The position numbers and the translations under genes were made by a program. From the NCBI GenBank assembly GCA_028456385.1, contig JALNQF010000149.1, positions 46,188-110,187 of the forward strand: DNA of 64,000 nucleotides. The letters are read 5' to 3'. Positions 21,513-33,007 of this stretch are shown one piece after another. The notes below the pieces were generated by a model. It ran no database searches, had not been told where the DNA came from, and saw only the letters and a list, made by a program, of their open reading frames with translations. Every line of letters starts with the position of its first letter. The stretch's first letter is position 1. This DNA is from Ophiosphaerella korrae (lineage: Eukaryota > Ascomycota > Dothideomycetes > Pleosporales > Phaeosphaeriaceae).

Positions 21513-21933
21513 ATCGGCGTATACAGAGTTCTGGCAGCTGCGCAGTTCTGGCGATGGCCGTGTGACCAAACATGAGCGCGGTGGACATGGGGATGAGCCG
21601 CGTCTTGTACTGCCGCTGGGATTGACGAGGCTTGCCGCTAGAGGACCAGCCCGTGATGCGGGTGCAGGTCAAGTCTCACACGGGGGCCAGTGGCGGCACG
21701 CTAAGCGGGCGCCTATGTAATGAGCACTATTTTGAAATTCCTCAGGCGTCAACGTTCTCCAAACACAAGTTTGACAATATGTCGTTCTGCTGCCATTACA
21801 GAAGGCACTTGGCCAATCCAATGTACTATAGCAATACTGAATACTTGATTACTTGATGTAAAACCCTGTAATAACTATTGTAATACCCGATAATATGCTT
21901 GCGCGACGTAGCTTGAATTAGAGCAACCATGTA
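21513..21933. promoter_or_regulatory. Upstream region of the membrane protein gene
   Basis: About 420 bp; GC-rich near the gene, becoming AT-rich toward the transposon insertion at 21,934. No further feature seen. Confidence 0.4.
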
Positions 21934-23045
21934 ACGTGCTTACTCACGACCCGGGCCACCCCACCACTCGGGCCACCCCACCCAACCTGACTGATCTATC
22001 TGATCAATTGCGCCACAACCACACACTCAAAGCAGCTGGAATTCAAGAAATAGATAGATTAGATTGATTTGCATTGGCGCTTGTTGTGGCCAAGTATATG
22101 ACACTTGCTACAAGTTGGTGGTGCACGTTGGCGCACTCGGGACGCATCTGCCTGACGGCTCCTCTCAGCTTCTTCAATCAATCTCTGTCCTTCTTCAACT
22201 TGAATCGTGCCTCCAGAAGCTATATAACGTCTGTGCTTGTCTTTCCTCTGTATCTTGCGATGATTTTCAGCTTTCAGCTGAGCATTTTCATGAGCCAAAA
22301 TTGTAGCTGAGTGTATAGCTAACTTGTAGCCTTTAACAAGCTGAGACAGCGCTCGGCTTGAGGGACTTTGAGATTGACGCTGAAGAAGATTCTTTAGTAT
22401 CTAAGTCTATCTATAGAGCTGATCAATATTGTGAGGTGTTTCTGCAACTAGTGGGCTTATATGGCTATCAATCTGCGATGGTGCCGGTGGCGGTGTATGC
22501 GCGACGGTGAGGTTAGATAGGACTCTATCTGGATTAGATAGAACCAGACCTGCTGCCTGGAATCCACTCTGAATTAAGCTCTTAGAGAAGACTAATAGGC
22601 GTATGCGCGTATATACCTCAAGGAAGAGATCTTTGTCAATATAAAAGACTTCTTGGCGCTAGAGAGGAGAACGTCAGCTATACGACGTACGTCAATAACC
22701 TAAGGTAGAAAGCTACGTCGATCAAGGTCTAAGGTCTAATCTACAAGGGACTCCTCTTCAGATAGTGATAGCTTTCGAAATCTGAGGTGGGCGTCGCGCA
22801 CAGACTGACACCCTGTAAGCCGGCGCTGAATTGTTCCACGAGAGACATTGTAGAGCGTCGCAGCGCGACGCTGGCTTTTTATACGATGAGTTTGTATAGC
22901 TTGGGCTGCAAGAAGTACTCTCTCTTCTTTTTGAGGTGATTGGGCATGTTTTGTGGGCGCCATGGTAGATGGGATAGAGGAGAGATTTGTCAAATTAGGT
23001 GGGTGGCCCGAGTGGTGGGGTGGCCCGGGTCGTGAGTAAGCACGT
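21934..23045 (-). mobile_element. Internally deleted Fot1/pogo-type DNA transposon, 1,112 bp
   Basis: The two ends are inverted copies of each other over ~49 bp: left starts ACGTGCTTACTCACGACCCG and right ends with its reverse complement at 23,045, differing by one base in a C run. Each end is flanked by TA (21,932-21,933 and 23,046-23,047), the target duplication of Tc1/mariner/pogo elements. Inside the terminal repeat the block CGGGCCACCCCACC occurs twice. On the minus strand the element keeps only the two ends of a transposase gene. It is non-autonomous; the perfect termini suggest it could have been mobilised by a relative. Confidence 0.92.
22059..22961 (-). pseudogene. Fot1/pogo transposase remnant: N- and C-termini without the DDE core
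   Basis: Reading starts at MAPTKHAQSPQKEERVLLAA (22,961) with a helix-turn-helix Psq/CENP-B type DNA-binding region (RRAATLYNVSRGTIQRRLTG) and stops at 22,736. The far end of the gene (22,298-22,059) encodes the typical C-terminal coiled segment (AHENAQLKAENHRKIQRKDK, GGTIQVEEGQRLIEEAE) and a final zinc-knuckle-like CSKCHILGHNKRQC. The ~440 bp between them cannot encode the ~350-residue DDE catalytic domain, so that part has been lost. Confidence 0.85.
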
Positions 23046-23256
23046 TATTGTGTAAATCCAAGCAAGGCTAGGGATTTGATGAGATCTTTTTTCTTCAAAC
23101 AGATTACACTACCTTTGATCCTCTCCCACCATTACCGTAGGAGACCAACCCTGCAGATCTCATCCACACCACCACCTATTTTTTTTATAGAAAAATCCAC
23201 CTGGTGGGTGTGTTCCATAAGTGAATGAAATATATCCTCTAGCACCATATGTCCAA

Positions 23257-25993
23257 CTACTTGCGCCAATACGTCTGCACAAAATCATGCGCCCAGTCAA
23301 TAACACCCGCCTTCCAATCTCCCATACTCTCCTCAATCAGCCTCTCAAACAACACTTCGGCCTCCCCCTCGCTCCGTCCTAACCACATGCGCTCCCTAAC
23401 CTTGCCAACGCTGCCTTCCCTCTCGACTTTGATGTCGGGGATGTTCGCGCCCTGCATGAGCGCGAAGAGGTTGAGTAGAAGGTTACTTGACTTGCGGAGC
23501 GTGGACCACGCAGTGAATGCATAGCTTTTGAATGCGAGATAGTTAGCGTGTTGGCTTCCGCCCATGCCTTCGATCATCTCGCGGCACAGTTTCATTTGCG
23601 GGGCGAAGGGCTTGGGGTCCCGGCCGAGGATGTAGCCGAAGTCGACATGGAAGAAGCGGCCGTCGGGCGCGAGGAGGAGGTTGTCGAGGTGGCGATCGCC
23701 CACGCCGAGCAGGTATGTGATTACGCAGTAGCCCGCGCAGGACTTGATGTAGGTGTCCATTGCGTCTTTGCGCACGCCGAGGGGCGCCGTGTCGTCGGGA
23801 TTGTTAGCACGGAGATAGGCGAGGAGTGAGCCTTTATGCTTTTGGCAAGCGGCGGCGATGCTCATGGATGGGACGAATTGGAATGCGCCGGCGGAGGTGG
23901 AGGTGGCAAGGATGCGGTATGGAGTCAGTTTGAGGTCCAGGTTTTCTTTGCGGAGAAGGCGGTCCATGAGGGTGATAATCTGGATGACCAGTTGATCTTG
24001 TCGCAGATCGTCACCGGTTTTGAAGATGATGGGGTATTTGCTGTTGGTAGTAGTCTTGAAGTTGAGTACCATGGGGAGGAGAGATGATTTCAGCACGTTG
24101 CAATCTTCAACATGTATCCCTGTGATGCCGACGGATGGGTCGAGAGGTAAAGGTAGAGATTCGAAATTTACAAGCTCGTTCTTGGGATCTCCCAAGGCTT
24201 TTTTGAGGCGTGCGAGTTTTGTTGGTCGATCACCCCCTCCAAAACGAACATCTTTGGAGATCTTCGCAAGGACGGTAAGCAGCTCACCTTGTCGGCGAAA
24301 TGTGTTGCGTGTTTCGACACCTTGGGGAGTCTTCTCAAGCTCGACCATGAAGTCATACTCTACCTTTGCAAATAAAGCGCGGTGCTCCACTTCTTGATCG
24401 GAGCTGAAGTCGCTAATTTCGACCATCAGGTACCAGTGGAAGAAGTTGCCTAGTGCAAAGCTGTTGGCGGCACGAGTCACTAGGAAACGTGCTAGGGAAG
24501 AATCATCCCCTTCGCCAGGTGCTTCGTACTTCAAGGCCTGCACTAGTTGTAAGAGGTAAAGCTGCAGCTCGTCATCGTCTGCTTTCTTAAGGCGTTCTAC
24601 GGCGTAGCTTCGTACAACTGGATGGTCAAAGTGAGGGCCAAGCAGCTCTAGAGCATCATCGACATCGATTTCCGCCCATTTATCGAGCAAAGGAGAGGCT
24701 TGCCTTGCCTCTCTTGGGTTCTTCCAGTTGACACACTTTACGAATTTAGTCAAGGCTCGCTTGTCGCGCAGGAGAAAGTATCTAAATTTCCAGATTTCAT
24801 CTCTCTCGTGAGAGGTGATCTCCTCGAGGGGTCCCTTAGCCATGAGGACGTTCAGTTTGTCACGCACGTTTACGTTTGGTTTCCTGTCTCGATCCAATGA
24901 GTCGGTTTGCTGACTGCGCATGAGCTCGCGATGCTTGTCTTCGGCTGGGTTAACGCTTCGCCCGATCTCTGGATCGTATATCTTGATGAGTCGCCCGGCA
25001 TCGGCATCACCGTAGCCGACTCCATCGATGTCAATATCGGGCCCGAACGAGACTTCAGGCGGTGGCCGTAGCCTGACATCTGCCTCGGCCGGCAGGCGCA
25101 TATCTGAGACAGGCGGGGGCGGATACTCCACATCGGTGAAGATGACGGCATGATCGAAGCGAGGAAATTCAATCTCGAGGTAAAACAGCTCTTGTTCATC
25201 CTCGCCGGTCTCACCATTAGCACCATCGGTCTTGCTTTGGCGATTTAATGCGGCAGCTTCGGCTTTGAGCGCTTCATTCCGAAGCTTCATCATTTTTTTG
25301 TATACGAGACCATCAAGCCACTGGTTAGTCGGAAGATCGCCCATTTCCTGCTTCTTCAGCAAGTCTTCGAGCCGCTGCATCTCGGCCACCTGCTCGTCTA
25401 CTGTGTCTTGCACCGCCAAGGCTTTTCGACTCCTCCTTGCCTGTGGCAGTACCCATGGCGTAGTAGTGTCTGCCAGGCCATCCGCTGCCTTGAAGCGGTG
25501 GACTCTACACCGTTGCTTGCCTTTCTGCAATGTGTTGTCCTTATCAAAGAGGGGGATAGTGGTACCACCAAAGGGAACTGCATGAAGATTGGAGTCTTTA
25601 TCTTCAGCAGGCGACAGGTCCCAGATGGTGATGGCAAGCTGGGCAGAAAGGGGCATGTTCGAGTAAGAGACGGGCAGCTGCAGCCACTCATTCCATATGC
25701 GGGCATTCTTGAAGGACTTGTATGCCGTCTGCACCGGCACGGTGAGGGGCTTGCTGTCGGCCCATATTTGGGCCGTGACGTACAGCTCGAAGTGGGGACT
25801 ATTAGATTTAGGCCTGCGCTTTGCATGGGCCACAACTCACTCACTTGGTGGTGGAAGCGCGATGCCTCAGGTCTGGCCGTCGCAGCAGGACAGAGTAAGG
25901 GACGGGCTTCTGGTTGCCATCAAGGCGGTCTATGCGGACATGGACCGACAGCTCGGTCAGGTCGAGGGAGGTCGCAAAATTGAAAGCTTCCAT
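23257..25993 (-). CDS. vps34: Class III phosphatidylinositol 3-kinase Vps34
   Basis: Two exons, 25993-25845 (start MEAFNFATSLDLTELSVHV) and 25798-23257, joined by a 46-nt GT-AG intron; 896 residues, near yeast Vps34 (875). Order: C2 domain (~20-190, with NARIWNEWLQLPVSYSNMPL), helical PIK domain (~330-540, FLLRDKRALTKFVKCVNWKN), and lipid kinase domain (~600-880) with FKTGDDLRQDQL, the catalytic loop GVGDRHLDNLLL, the activation segment DFGYILGRDPKP and C-terminal helix DFVQTYWRK. It makes PI3P from PI on endosomes and autophagosomes in complex with Vps15 and Atg6/Vps30. Catalytic residues are intact. It is divergent from the NSE4 gene with a 297-bp shared promoter. Confidence 0.97.
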
Positions 25994-26290
25994 GGGGTTC
26001 AGTCATCTGGCGGGTGAGGCGGCCTTTTATCCTACGTCGTCCCATGACTTGACGCGGGGACGTTCCGGCTCTCGTGCCCAGCAGGGATACGCGAGGGAGC
26101 GTGGTCACGTGTGTTGCCTTGGCCCACGCATTCTGAGAGGGCTTATGTGAAGCGAGCAAGCGCTAGGCGGCGGCCTCACCAGGGAACAGGGGCAGCCACG
26201 TCCAGCAAACACACACGTTTGTCACCGTATGCTTTTTCCTCACGCGCTCGCTGTTTGCTTCCATTCTCCCACACTTGCGACGGATCAAAA

Positions 26291-27886
26291 ATGGCGCGTT
26301 TAAACACGCACCTATCGGCCACGCCGCAGCCATCGCGCGCGTCTACCGTCGACTCGCTCTATCGTGACCCCTCAGTCGCGCCGCGCATACACAGTACTGC
26401 CCAAAACTCGTCCTATTCTGTTATAAGCCCCTCGGCCTCAATCAACTCGGACAAGGAGAACGAGCTACCGGCCACCCGCCAGACCACCCCTCAGCCATTG
26501 AAGAGAGGGGGTCTTTCAGGCGCGTCTGCCCGAATGCCTACGCCTAACTCAGGCTCCACGGCAGATGGCCACACCAGCAAGCGGCGACGGACTGGCGACT
26601 ACGATCTGGGCCAGTCTGAGATATTCGAAAATGAGCCTGAGGATGAGCTAGAGGACGAGCCGGAAGAGCAGGAAGGGTTTGGTAAATTCTACAACCCTAA
26701 TCAGGACCCTGAGCGACGGAGGCAGTTGCGCGCCAATTTACGCGACCATGCCCGCATGGTGGATGGTGAGTTGAACAGTTTGGACTGGATGTATGCGGTG
26801 CTAACAGGCGTGTTCAGAAAATCGCGATGTTATGATACAATCAAATAACCTTCTCCTGGATGCCCTGAAAAAGCAGGATAATTACTTTGGCAAAGTGCGA
26901 CAAACAGCCGATGCGGCTTTGGACTCTCGCTTTCTGGTCAACGCAAGCGAACTGGCAGGGAAGAAACTCAACAACAGCTTGCAAGGAAACATAGGTGTTG
27001 GCATTGATCTTGACCATTTCGTGTCCCAGTGCATCCATTTCATGAAGTCGGGAGGAAACATCTCCGGTCAAACAGACACGCCTGCTGTACTAGCCCCTGA
27101 GGATGAGGACGATGACGGGGATGGTCTCGACTGGGCGTTCCTCGGACGGCAGGTTTGTTTCCCATGTAATCGACGACCACCAACATCAAGTTTCCTGCTT
27201 GGTCCTCTATCGGTGCAAAAACGGGCCAGGGCAGCAACACAACGCAGAGCTCGATCACAGCGCCAACCAGTAGGACCAGCAACGCAACCGCAGGAGATTA
27301 GAGAAGGCGACATTCAAAAGTCTGAGAACTCCAATCTCTCGAACCTTGTCAAGAGCATAAACATCCGGCTACGAGACCACATCGAGTATGTGGACGATAA
27401 GGTCGCCGAAGAACTTTCCCTCCTTCCTGCAGACGAAGTCGAAGCCGAAGACGTAGCCGCCGCCTCCCGCCGCTTCCGCGCTGCCGCAACCAGCGACCAC
27501 GAGCTGGCCGTCAACCTCCTGGACTTCGCCATCAACCCACACGACTTTGGTCAAACCGTCGAAAACCTCTTCTACATCAGCTTCCTCGTACGCGAAGGCA
27601 ACGCCAAAATTGTCAAGGACGAACACGGCCTGCCACTCCTGAGTACGTAGCCCCCTCTACACGATTTGGTCAATTTTGTTCTTACTGACATGTAATAGTG
27701 CCTGCCAAAGCCCACGCCATCGCCGAACAGCGCGAAAACAACGTGCAGAAAAACCAAGCCGTGCTGAGCATCGACTACGCCACGTGGAAAATGTTCATCC
27801 GCGCCTTCGACATCAAAGAGCCGCTAATCCCCCATCGCGAAGTCGAAGAAGCCAACATCACGCCGGGAGGCTGGTATGCGGGATGA
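26291..27886 (+). CDS. nse4: Nse4, kleisin subunit of the SMC5/6 complex
   Basis: Three exons: 26291-26765, 26818-27642, 27699-27886, with GT-AG introns of 52 and 56 nt; 495 residues. The N-terminal ~155 residues are disordered and acidic. The kleisin core begins at YNPNQDPERRRQLRANLRDH and continues with NRDVMIQSNNLLLDALKKQD (the helix that binds the Smc6 neck) and LGRQVCFPCNRRPPTSSFLLGP. The C-terminal winged-helix part that binds Smc5 is present: NPHDFGQTVENLFYISFLVREG and AVLSIDYATWKMFIRAFDI, ending ITPGGWYAG. Nse4 bridges the SMC heads in DNA repair and replication-fork stability in the nucleus. All signature segments are intact. Confidence 0.95.
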
Positions 27887-28682
27887 GAAGCTGTTTGCCA
27901 TTCTTTGTCACGATTTGCGCGTCTATATCCTTGTACGACGATGGCGTTTAGGTGAGCTGTTATGTGGTAGATTTGTTGCATGATTGTTTGTTTGTTTTCT
28001 TTGTGATACCAACATTTCCTATCAATGATACCCACATATTTACTTCATCATGGGGATAGAGCTGTGGTGTTATTATGCCTGGTGTGTAGGTGTGTAGAAT
28101 GTAGCTGTACTGTTGAGAGTGTTTCGTTTGAGGAAAAGCGTAGAATTCATGCGTTTCGTAGATCGCTATATGATATCGTCGACCAACCATCAACGCTGTA
28201 TTCACCCTGGTGTTTTTGCTTCGTGCAAACCAAACTGGTGTTCTCGTCTCGTTGGACGAGCGGCATGCATGTTATAGCCCTATTCGTACACACAAGCTAT
28301 AATCAGGTCTAGACGCAACTGCCTACCACGTCTCGTTAAACTCTTCCGAGACCATCTAATCTTATACAGCCGGGCGAGCTAGTCAACACCTGCTCACACG
28401 AAACCACGCATCTTCCGTCCAGCGTGTCGGCCTGGAATTAGTATATGCACCAGTGAACATGTCTGCGTATTCACACCACCAGAACATCAATCATCAAGTC
28501 CATCCGAGCAATGACAAAGGTCGCACAAACTCCTTTCGCCAACACACGTAAAAATCCTGAAAATTATTACATTTCGCGCAAAAAAGGCAAAAAATGGTAT
28601 CTCGCTCGTTCAAAGAAAAAAAATAAAAATAAAAAGAAAGAACCAACCACCCTCTCCTCCCCCCCCCTACCCCCCCGGCGGT
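27887..28682. other. Intergenic region between convergent NSE4 and nitrate transporter genes
   Basis: About 800 bp with no supported gene; it holds the two 3' ends and an A-rich stretch near 28,610-28,645. Nothing else seen. Confidence 0.5.
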
Positions 28683-30408
28683 TCAGCGCCCACCAACCTG
28701 GCCCTTAGGAATAGGATTAACCCACGCAAACATAAGATTCATCGCAATCATCATAACGCCGATGATCCAAAAGACACGCGCATAATCCGTGTGATTGTAC
28801 CTGAAAATAATGGCGTAAATGATGCCGCCAAAGTTGCCCGTGGCGCCGACGATGCCGGAGAGAATGCCTTTTCGAAATTAGCTTGGGGAAAACACACACA
28901 AAGATGAGTATGGGGGAGGGAGGAAACATACCGTTAGCATGTGGATGAATATGCGGCACAAGCGCGAAATTAGCGCCATTCCCGGCCTCGAGAAAAATAG
29001 CCATGAGGGCGACAAGGCCGACCATAGTATCCTGGTCATGGGGATTGAGTTTGCCAATGACGATGAGGAAAATACCCGCCATGACGCCGACGAAGTGGAT
29101 GAAGGACTTCTTGGCCCACAGGCTGCCGCCGGAGTACTTGTAGATGAGGTCGGCAATGAAGCCGCCGAGCGGGCGGGTGATGACGTTGAGCAGGCCGAAC
29201 ATGGCGGCCCAGCGGCCGGACGTGGTTTGGCCGAGGTAAGGGAAGTTCTTGAGGTAGTAGGCGCCGAGGATGGAGTTGATGGCGAGTTCGCCGCCAAAGG
29301 AGTTGAAGTAGCCGGCGCAGAGCATGAGGGTTTGGAGCGAGGTCGCGACTTTCATGGCTTCCTTCAGGGTGGGTTTTTGCACGACTTCGTGTTGGTAGCC
29401 GTCGATGACTTGGACTTCGCCGGCGGCGGACTCGACGTCATTGGTTTGGGGGGGAATCTTCTTTTTCTCGTCCGAGGAGGAGATGGAGCCGGTAGTGGTG
29501 GGCTTGTCGTTGAGGCCGCCGGTCGTGGAGACGACGGTCTGGCTGGTCATATGACCGATTGGTACTGCTGCGGCTCGCTCTGACCATTTGCCTGTGGGTG
29601 TGTCGTCGGTGAGGAGGACGAGTCCCAGAGCCACGGCAGTGATGAGAATGAATGGGACGATGAACGATACTCGCCATGCGACGTGGGACGTAAGGCCCTG
29701 GTCTTTCATGAGAGAGTCGTAGATGGCGGGCATGACGAAGCTGCAATGGTTAGTAAAGTCAAGATATGCCGGGGCTGTACATACTAGGTGATGCCTCCTC
29801 CAGAGTTACCCCAACCACCAACCAGAGCATTGGCAGTGCCGACAATGTTCTTGTCGTAGAAGCCAGTGGTCCAGACTTGGCAGGGGACAAAGGTACCACC
29901 AAGAATACCGACGAAGAATCGGATAAAGTACAGACCCATGGCATTGTGTGCAGTGCCAGCTAGCGCAGTGGGGATGGCACCCAGAAAGAGCAAAGCCGCA
30001 AAGGTCAAGCGAGGGCCAATGTGATCACACATGGGGCCGGCAATCGCACGAACGACCAGTGTGGCAGTAAGGGCAATGATGTTAGAGTTGGCGATCTCAT
30101 TTTGGGACAGGTGCATATCCTTCTTGATGCTCTTACTTAGCTATTGGAGAGTTAGCATGCTATCTGGGATCCGGGGTGCAGGAGCCATACCAGAGGCGGA
30201 AACGCATACCTAGATAGTGTAAGCAGTTGTCGGGTATTTGCGCAGGAGACACTTACCATGACCAAAATGCGATGAAGAAGCCCAGGTACGAGAAGAAGAA
30301 GACCCTTCCATATTTGTTCACAGGGTTGAAGATGGGAATCGACTTTGCCTTCTTGTTGTAGGGGTTGATCTCTGGGGCAGACCAGAGCATCTTCATTTGG
30401 AAACCCAT
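28683..30408 (-). CDS. nrtA: High-affinity nitrate/nitrite transporter (NNP family, CrnA/NrtA type)
   Basis: Five exons: 30408-30257, 30209-30191, 30140-29785, 29740-28932, 28867-28683; 506 residues, the size of A. nidulans CrnA. Exon 2 is a 19-nt microexon; all introns are GT-AG (44-64 nt). Start [20 protein letters not shown], then 12 hydrophobic helices of the major facilitator fold. The NNP nitrate signature is present twice: [11 protein letters not shown] in TM5 and [14 protein letters not shown] in TM11, with the conserved TM8 arginine region near [17 protein letters not shown]. The large central loop (~220-300) is hydrophilic with SSSDEKKK. It imports nitrate at the plasma membrane with protons. 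Upstream DNA contains GATA-type and TTCCGCGG sites that fit nitrogen control. Confidence 0.95.
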
Positions 30409-31000
30409 GCTGAAATCCGGGGCAGCTGTACTGCAGCAAGAGACAAGGGTTTTGCTGACTCGGTGGAGTGGAAAGAGAGATGGTTGCTCGTAGATAAGAC
30501 GACCAGATACGGAGAGCAGACGTTATATACAAGCTCTCATAGGGTCGAAAGGTGTACTTCCGCGGTCAAGTGTAGTGGCGCACGGTCAAGTTAGCACCAG
30601 GATAGACTGCATATCATTTTAAGTGCAGCGTTATGAATATCCTGCTCCACCATAAGCGGGAATTTGGCGTTTTCGTTATCTGGAGTTAGACAATCCTGGA
30701 ATCTGAGCGGTGCAAGTTCCGGCTGAAGCCTCCGATCAGCCGTGGCGTAGTCTCTCGCCTGAGCGGCTGTCGAGCTGTATCAACGAGCGATCTTCGAACA
30801 ATGGTGCGGATGAACATTGTTGCGCGCGTTGCAGTTCGTCGAGCTGAGGTTGAACGTGGGATGGGTGGGGCGGGTGAGGCGTTCTCTTATCTCTTGGCGT
30901 GTCAGGCGAGACTAGGGGCTCTGTCGCTGTCCCCAACAAGGAGTTCTTATCAGACCTCATGGAGATAAAAGGGAACCTAGCTTTTCCGCGGTCGGCTTGA
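30409..31000 (-). promoter_or_regulatory. nrtA promoter with GATA (AreA/NIT2) and NirA/NIT4-like sites
   Basis: Within 600 bp upstream of the start are two TTCCGCGG boxes (30,558-30,565 and 30,984-30,991), which match 7 of 8 bases of the NIT4 site TCCGCGGA or resemble NirA CTCCGHGG, and four HGATAR elements: TTATCT at 30,676 and 30,887, TTATCA at 30,947 and AGATAA at 30,963. This pairing is the known arrangement of fungal nitrate-induced, nitrogen-repressed genes. Binding here is inferred from sequence only. Confidence 0.6.
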
Positions 31001-33007
31001 CAAAACCTCGTTGTCGCCCATTCTATCGTGCCTGAGTATTGGATCCTAACATCCTAACCCCCCCCCCCCCACCGACGAAACCGGGCGTGTGGCGCCAGAC
31101 CGCCTCGAAATGAATTCGAATTAGAGCCATAGCAATCAAAGGTACGAATTGGGAAAGATGTGGCCTAGCTTGCTTTTGTGTTCTGGTGCCCAAGCCAATC
31201 GTCGTCAATGCGGGTTGAAGAATAGTGCACGATGCCTTGTGTTCGTAGTACTACGGTAAGCGCGACAGTGCGGTGCCGAGCACTCTACCAAGCGGACGGT
31301 ATCTGTAGAACGATCTTATGCGATTCAGACGCTCGGTATTGTTAATCATGATCGCTTTCTTTGCTGACAGTCCATTTTTCCTAAGAGGGCGGTGGTTTGT
31401 GCGACCTCTGTCGACCAATGAGGTAGCGACAGCGCCTTATCTCGCATGATAGAATATACCTGGCAATTTTCAGTGGCTGGCGTTTTATACCATCAGAAGG
31501 GTTCTTCATGTACAAACATAAGCCTGGATCGTCGCTGGGCTGTTGTCATGGAGGTCTTGAATGCCCTGTTGCCGTGCCTCTACAGTCAAGAGATGATTCT
31601 GGTCGTCAGTCTGCCGTCAAAGCGATAATGGTCCGCGGCATTACATTCGGCGTCTCTAATTTCAGGCAGCACTCTGTCTGATACCGAGACGATCTAGACA
31701 TGTGAATGTGGACACGTAGCGACGTCGGAGAAGGTGTACTCGGAGAAACGAGAATATCGCTAGAGTAATTCCACTACGACACACCATTATCAGATCTAAC
31801 AGATCTGTCTGAGAATATCTCCGGTAACCACTAGTGCGTATGCTAGGTATTTAGCTGATGCTCTCGCGACATGTTTGTGGGATGGGGTGAAGCGACTTGG
31901 CACCTGATACTGGCTACAATTCTGTATCGGTCAGAAAAGAAGAAAAAAATCGCATAACTCACAAGCCCAGACTTAAATCTCCCTCTGAAGCTCAAAATAG
32001 CCTGAGTATTAGCGGGGGAGGTCTCCAGGCAGCTCACTGTCGCGACATCGGAGGCGCTCACCCGGAGAAACACATTCGTCTGTGGATCGTCGACACTTCC
32101 CAAACACCTCACAATCCACGCTGCCTTTTCCCTTGGAGATATACTCACAGCCAGCCCGGTAACCCAACAAGTTGCTGTTGATTTATTGCGCTCAAAGGTT
32201 GAGGTCGGTAGTTCTTGATACTGCATAACGCCCCACCCAACCAATATATGCACAAGCAGGTATTTGCACTCCCAACCGCGTGACCCTTGTCGCTCCAAAA
32301 TACGTAGGATGTGAGGAGCCATGGAAGACAATCGTACCTCAAGTCTGCGTGCGCGCGCCCTCGAATCTCGGCCGCACCCGTGCTCAACAAGCTCGCATGT
32401 TGTTGACGGCCACCGCTTCAGGCTGCTTTCGTCTTCTTTTCCCTGTTAGAACGCTGGACCTACCGAGTGGCACGACAACACAGCCACACAGCCACACAGC
32501 CACACCCCGGCTCCAAAGTCTACTATGCCCCCTCCAGACGCGTCGTGGTGTGCTTGCCCCGTGATCACGTGTCACTATACTTGCATGGAACACCATGTAT
32601 CGTGTATCGTGTATCGTGCTCCATCGTCCATGTGTGCAAAGACACGCGCACAACGATAGAACGCGCTTGTGCGCGGCATAATGCTGCGTTCACGACACGC
32701 TTGCGATCCCGCGCCAGAAAATAACATCAGAAGCAGAAACAATGAAACAAATGATGCATTGATGATAGTTACGTAGACCCGTGATTCATACCCATCCACA
32801 CCTCATCCACACATTCAACCATCCCATTCCAATCCCCATCGCACTCCTACGTGTAATGTACCCATATACCTGCTCACCTACTCATAACACCTCCATTCCT
32901 CCTCCCCTTAAAAAAATGCAGCCCATAAAAAAAGAAAAAGAGTTACAGGGGCACACCTCCCTCCCATGCAATCGCTTATAAACCCCCTTCCTCGGCCCAT
33001 TTACAAC
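31001..33007. other. Long gene-free intergenic region
   Basis: About 2 kb with no convincing gene. It has a C run near 31,062-31,071, a CACACAGC short repeat at ~32,478-32,503 and three TGTATCG units near 32,596-32,616. A 162-codon minus-strand frame at 31,843-32,331 has no recognised motif and unremarkable composition and was not annotated as a gene. The right end contains the 3' UTR of the kinase gene. Confidence 0.45.

Noticed and set aside
28939..29583. 214-codon plus-strand frame opposite the nitrate transporter
   Set aside because: Antisense of a GC-biased membrane protein gene; no motif.
31843..32331. 162-codon minus-strand frame in the long intergenic region upstream of the PKA gene end
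   Set aside because: No recognised motif, no splice partners and unremarkable composition; not enough to call a gene.
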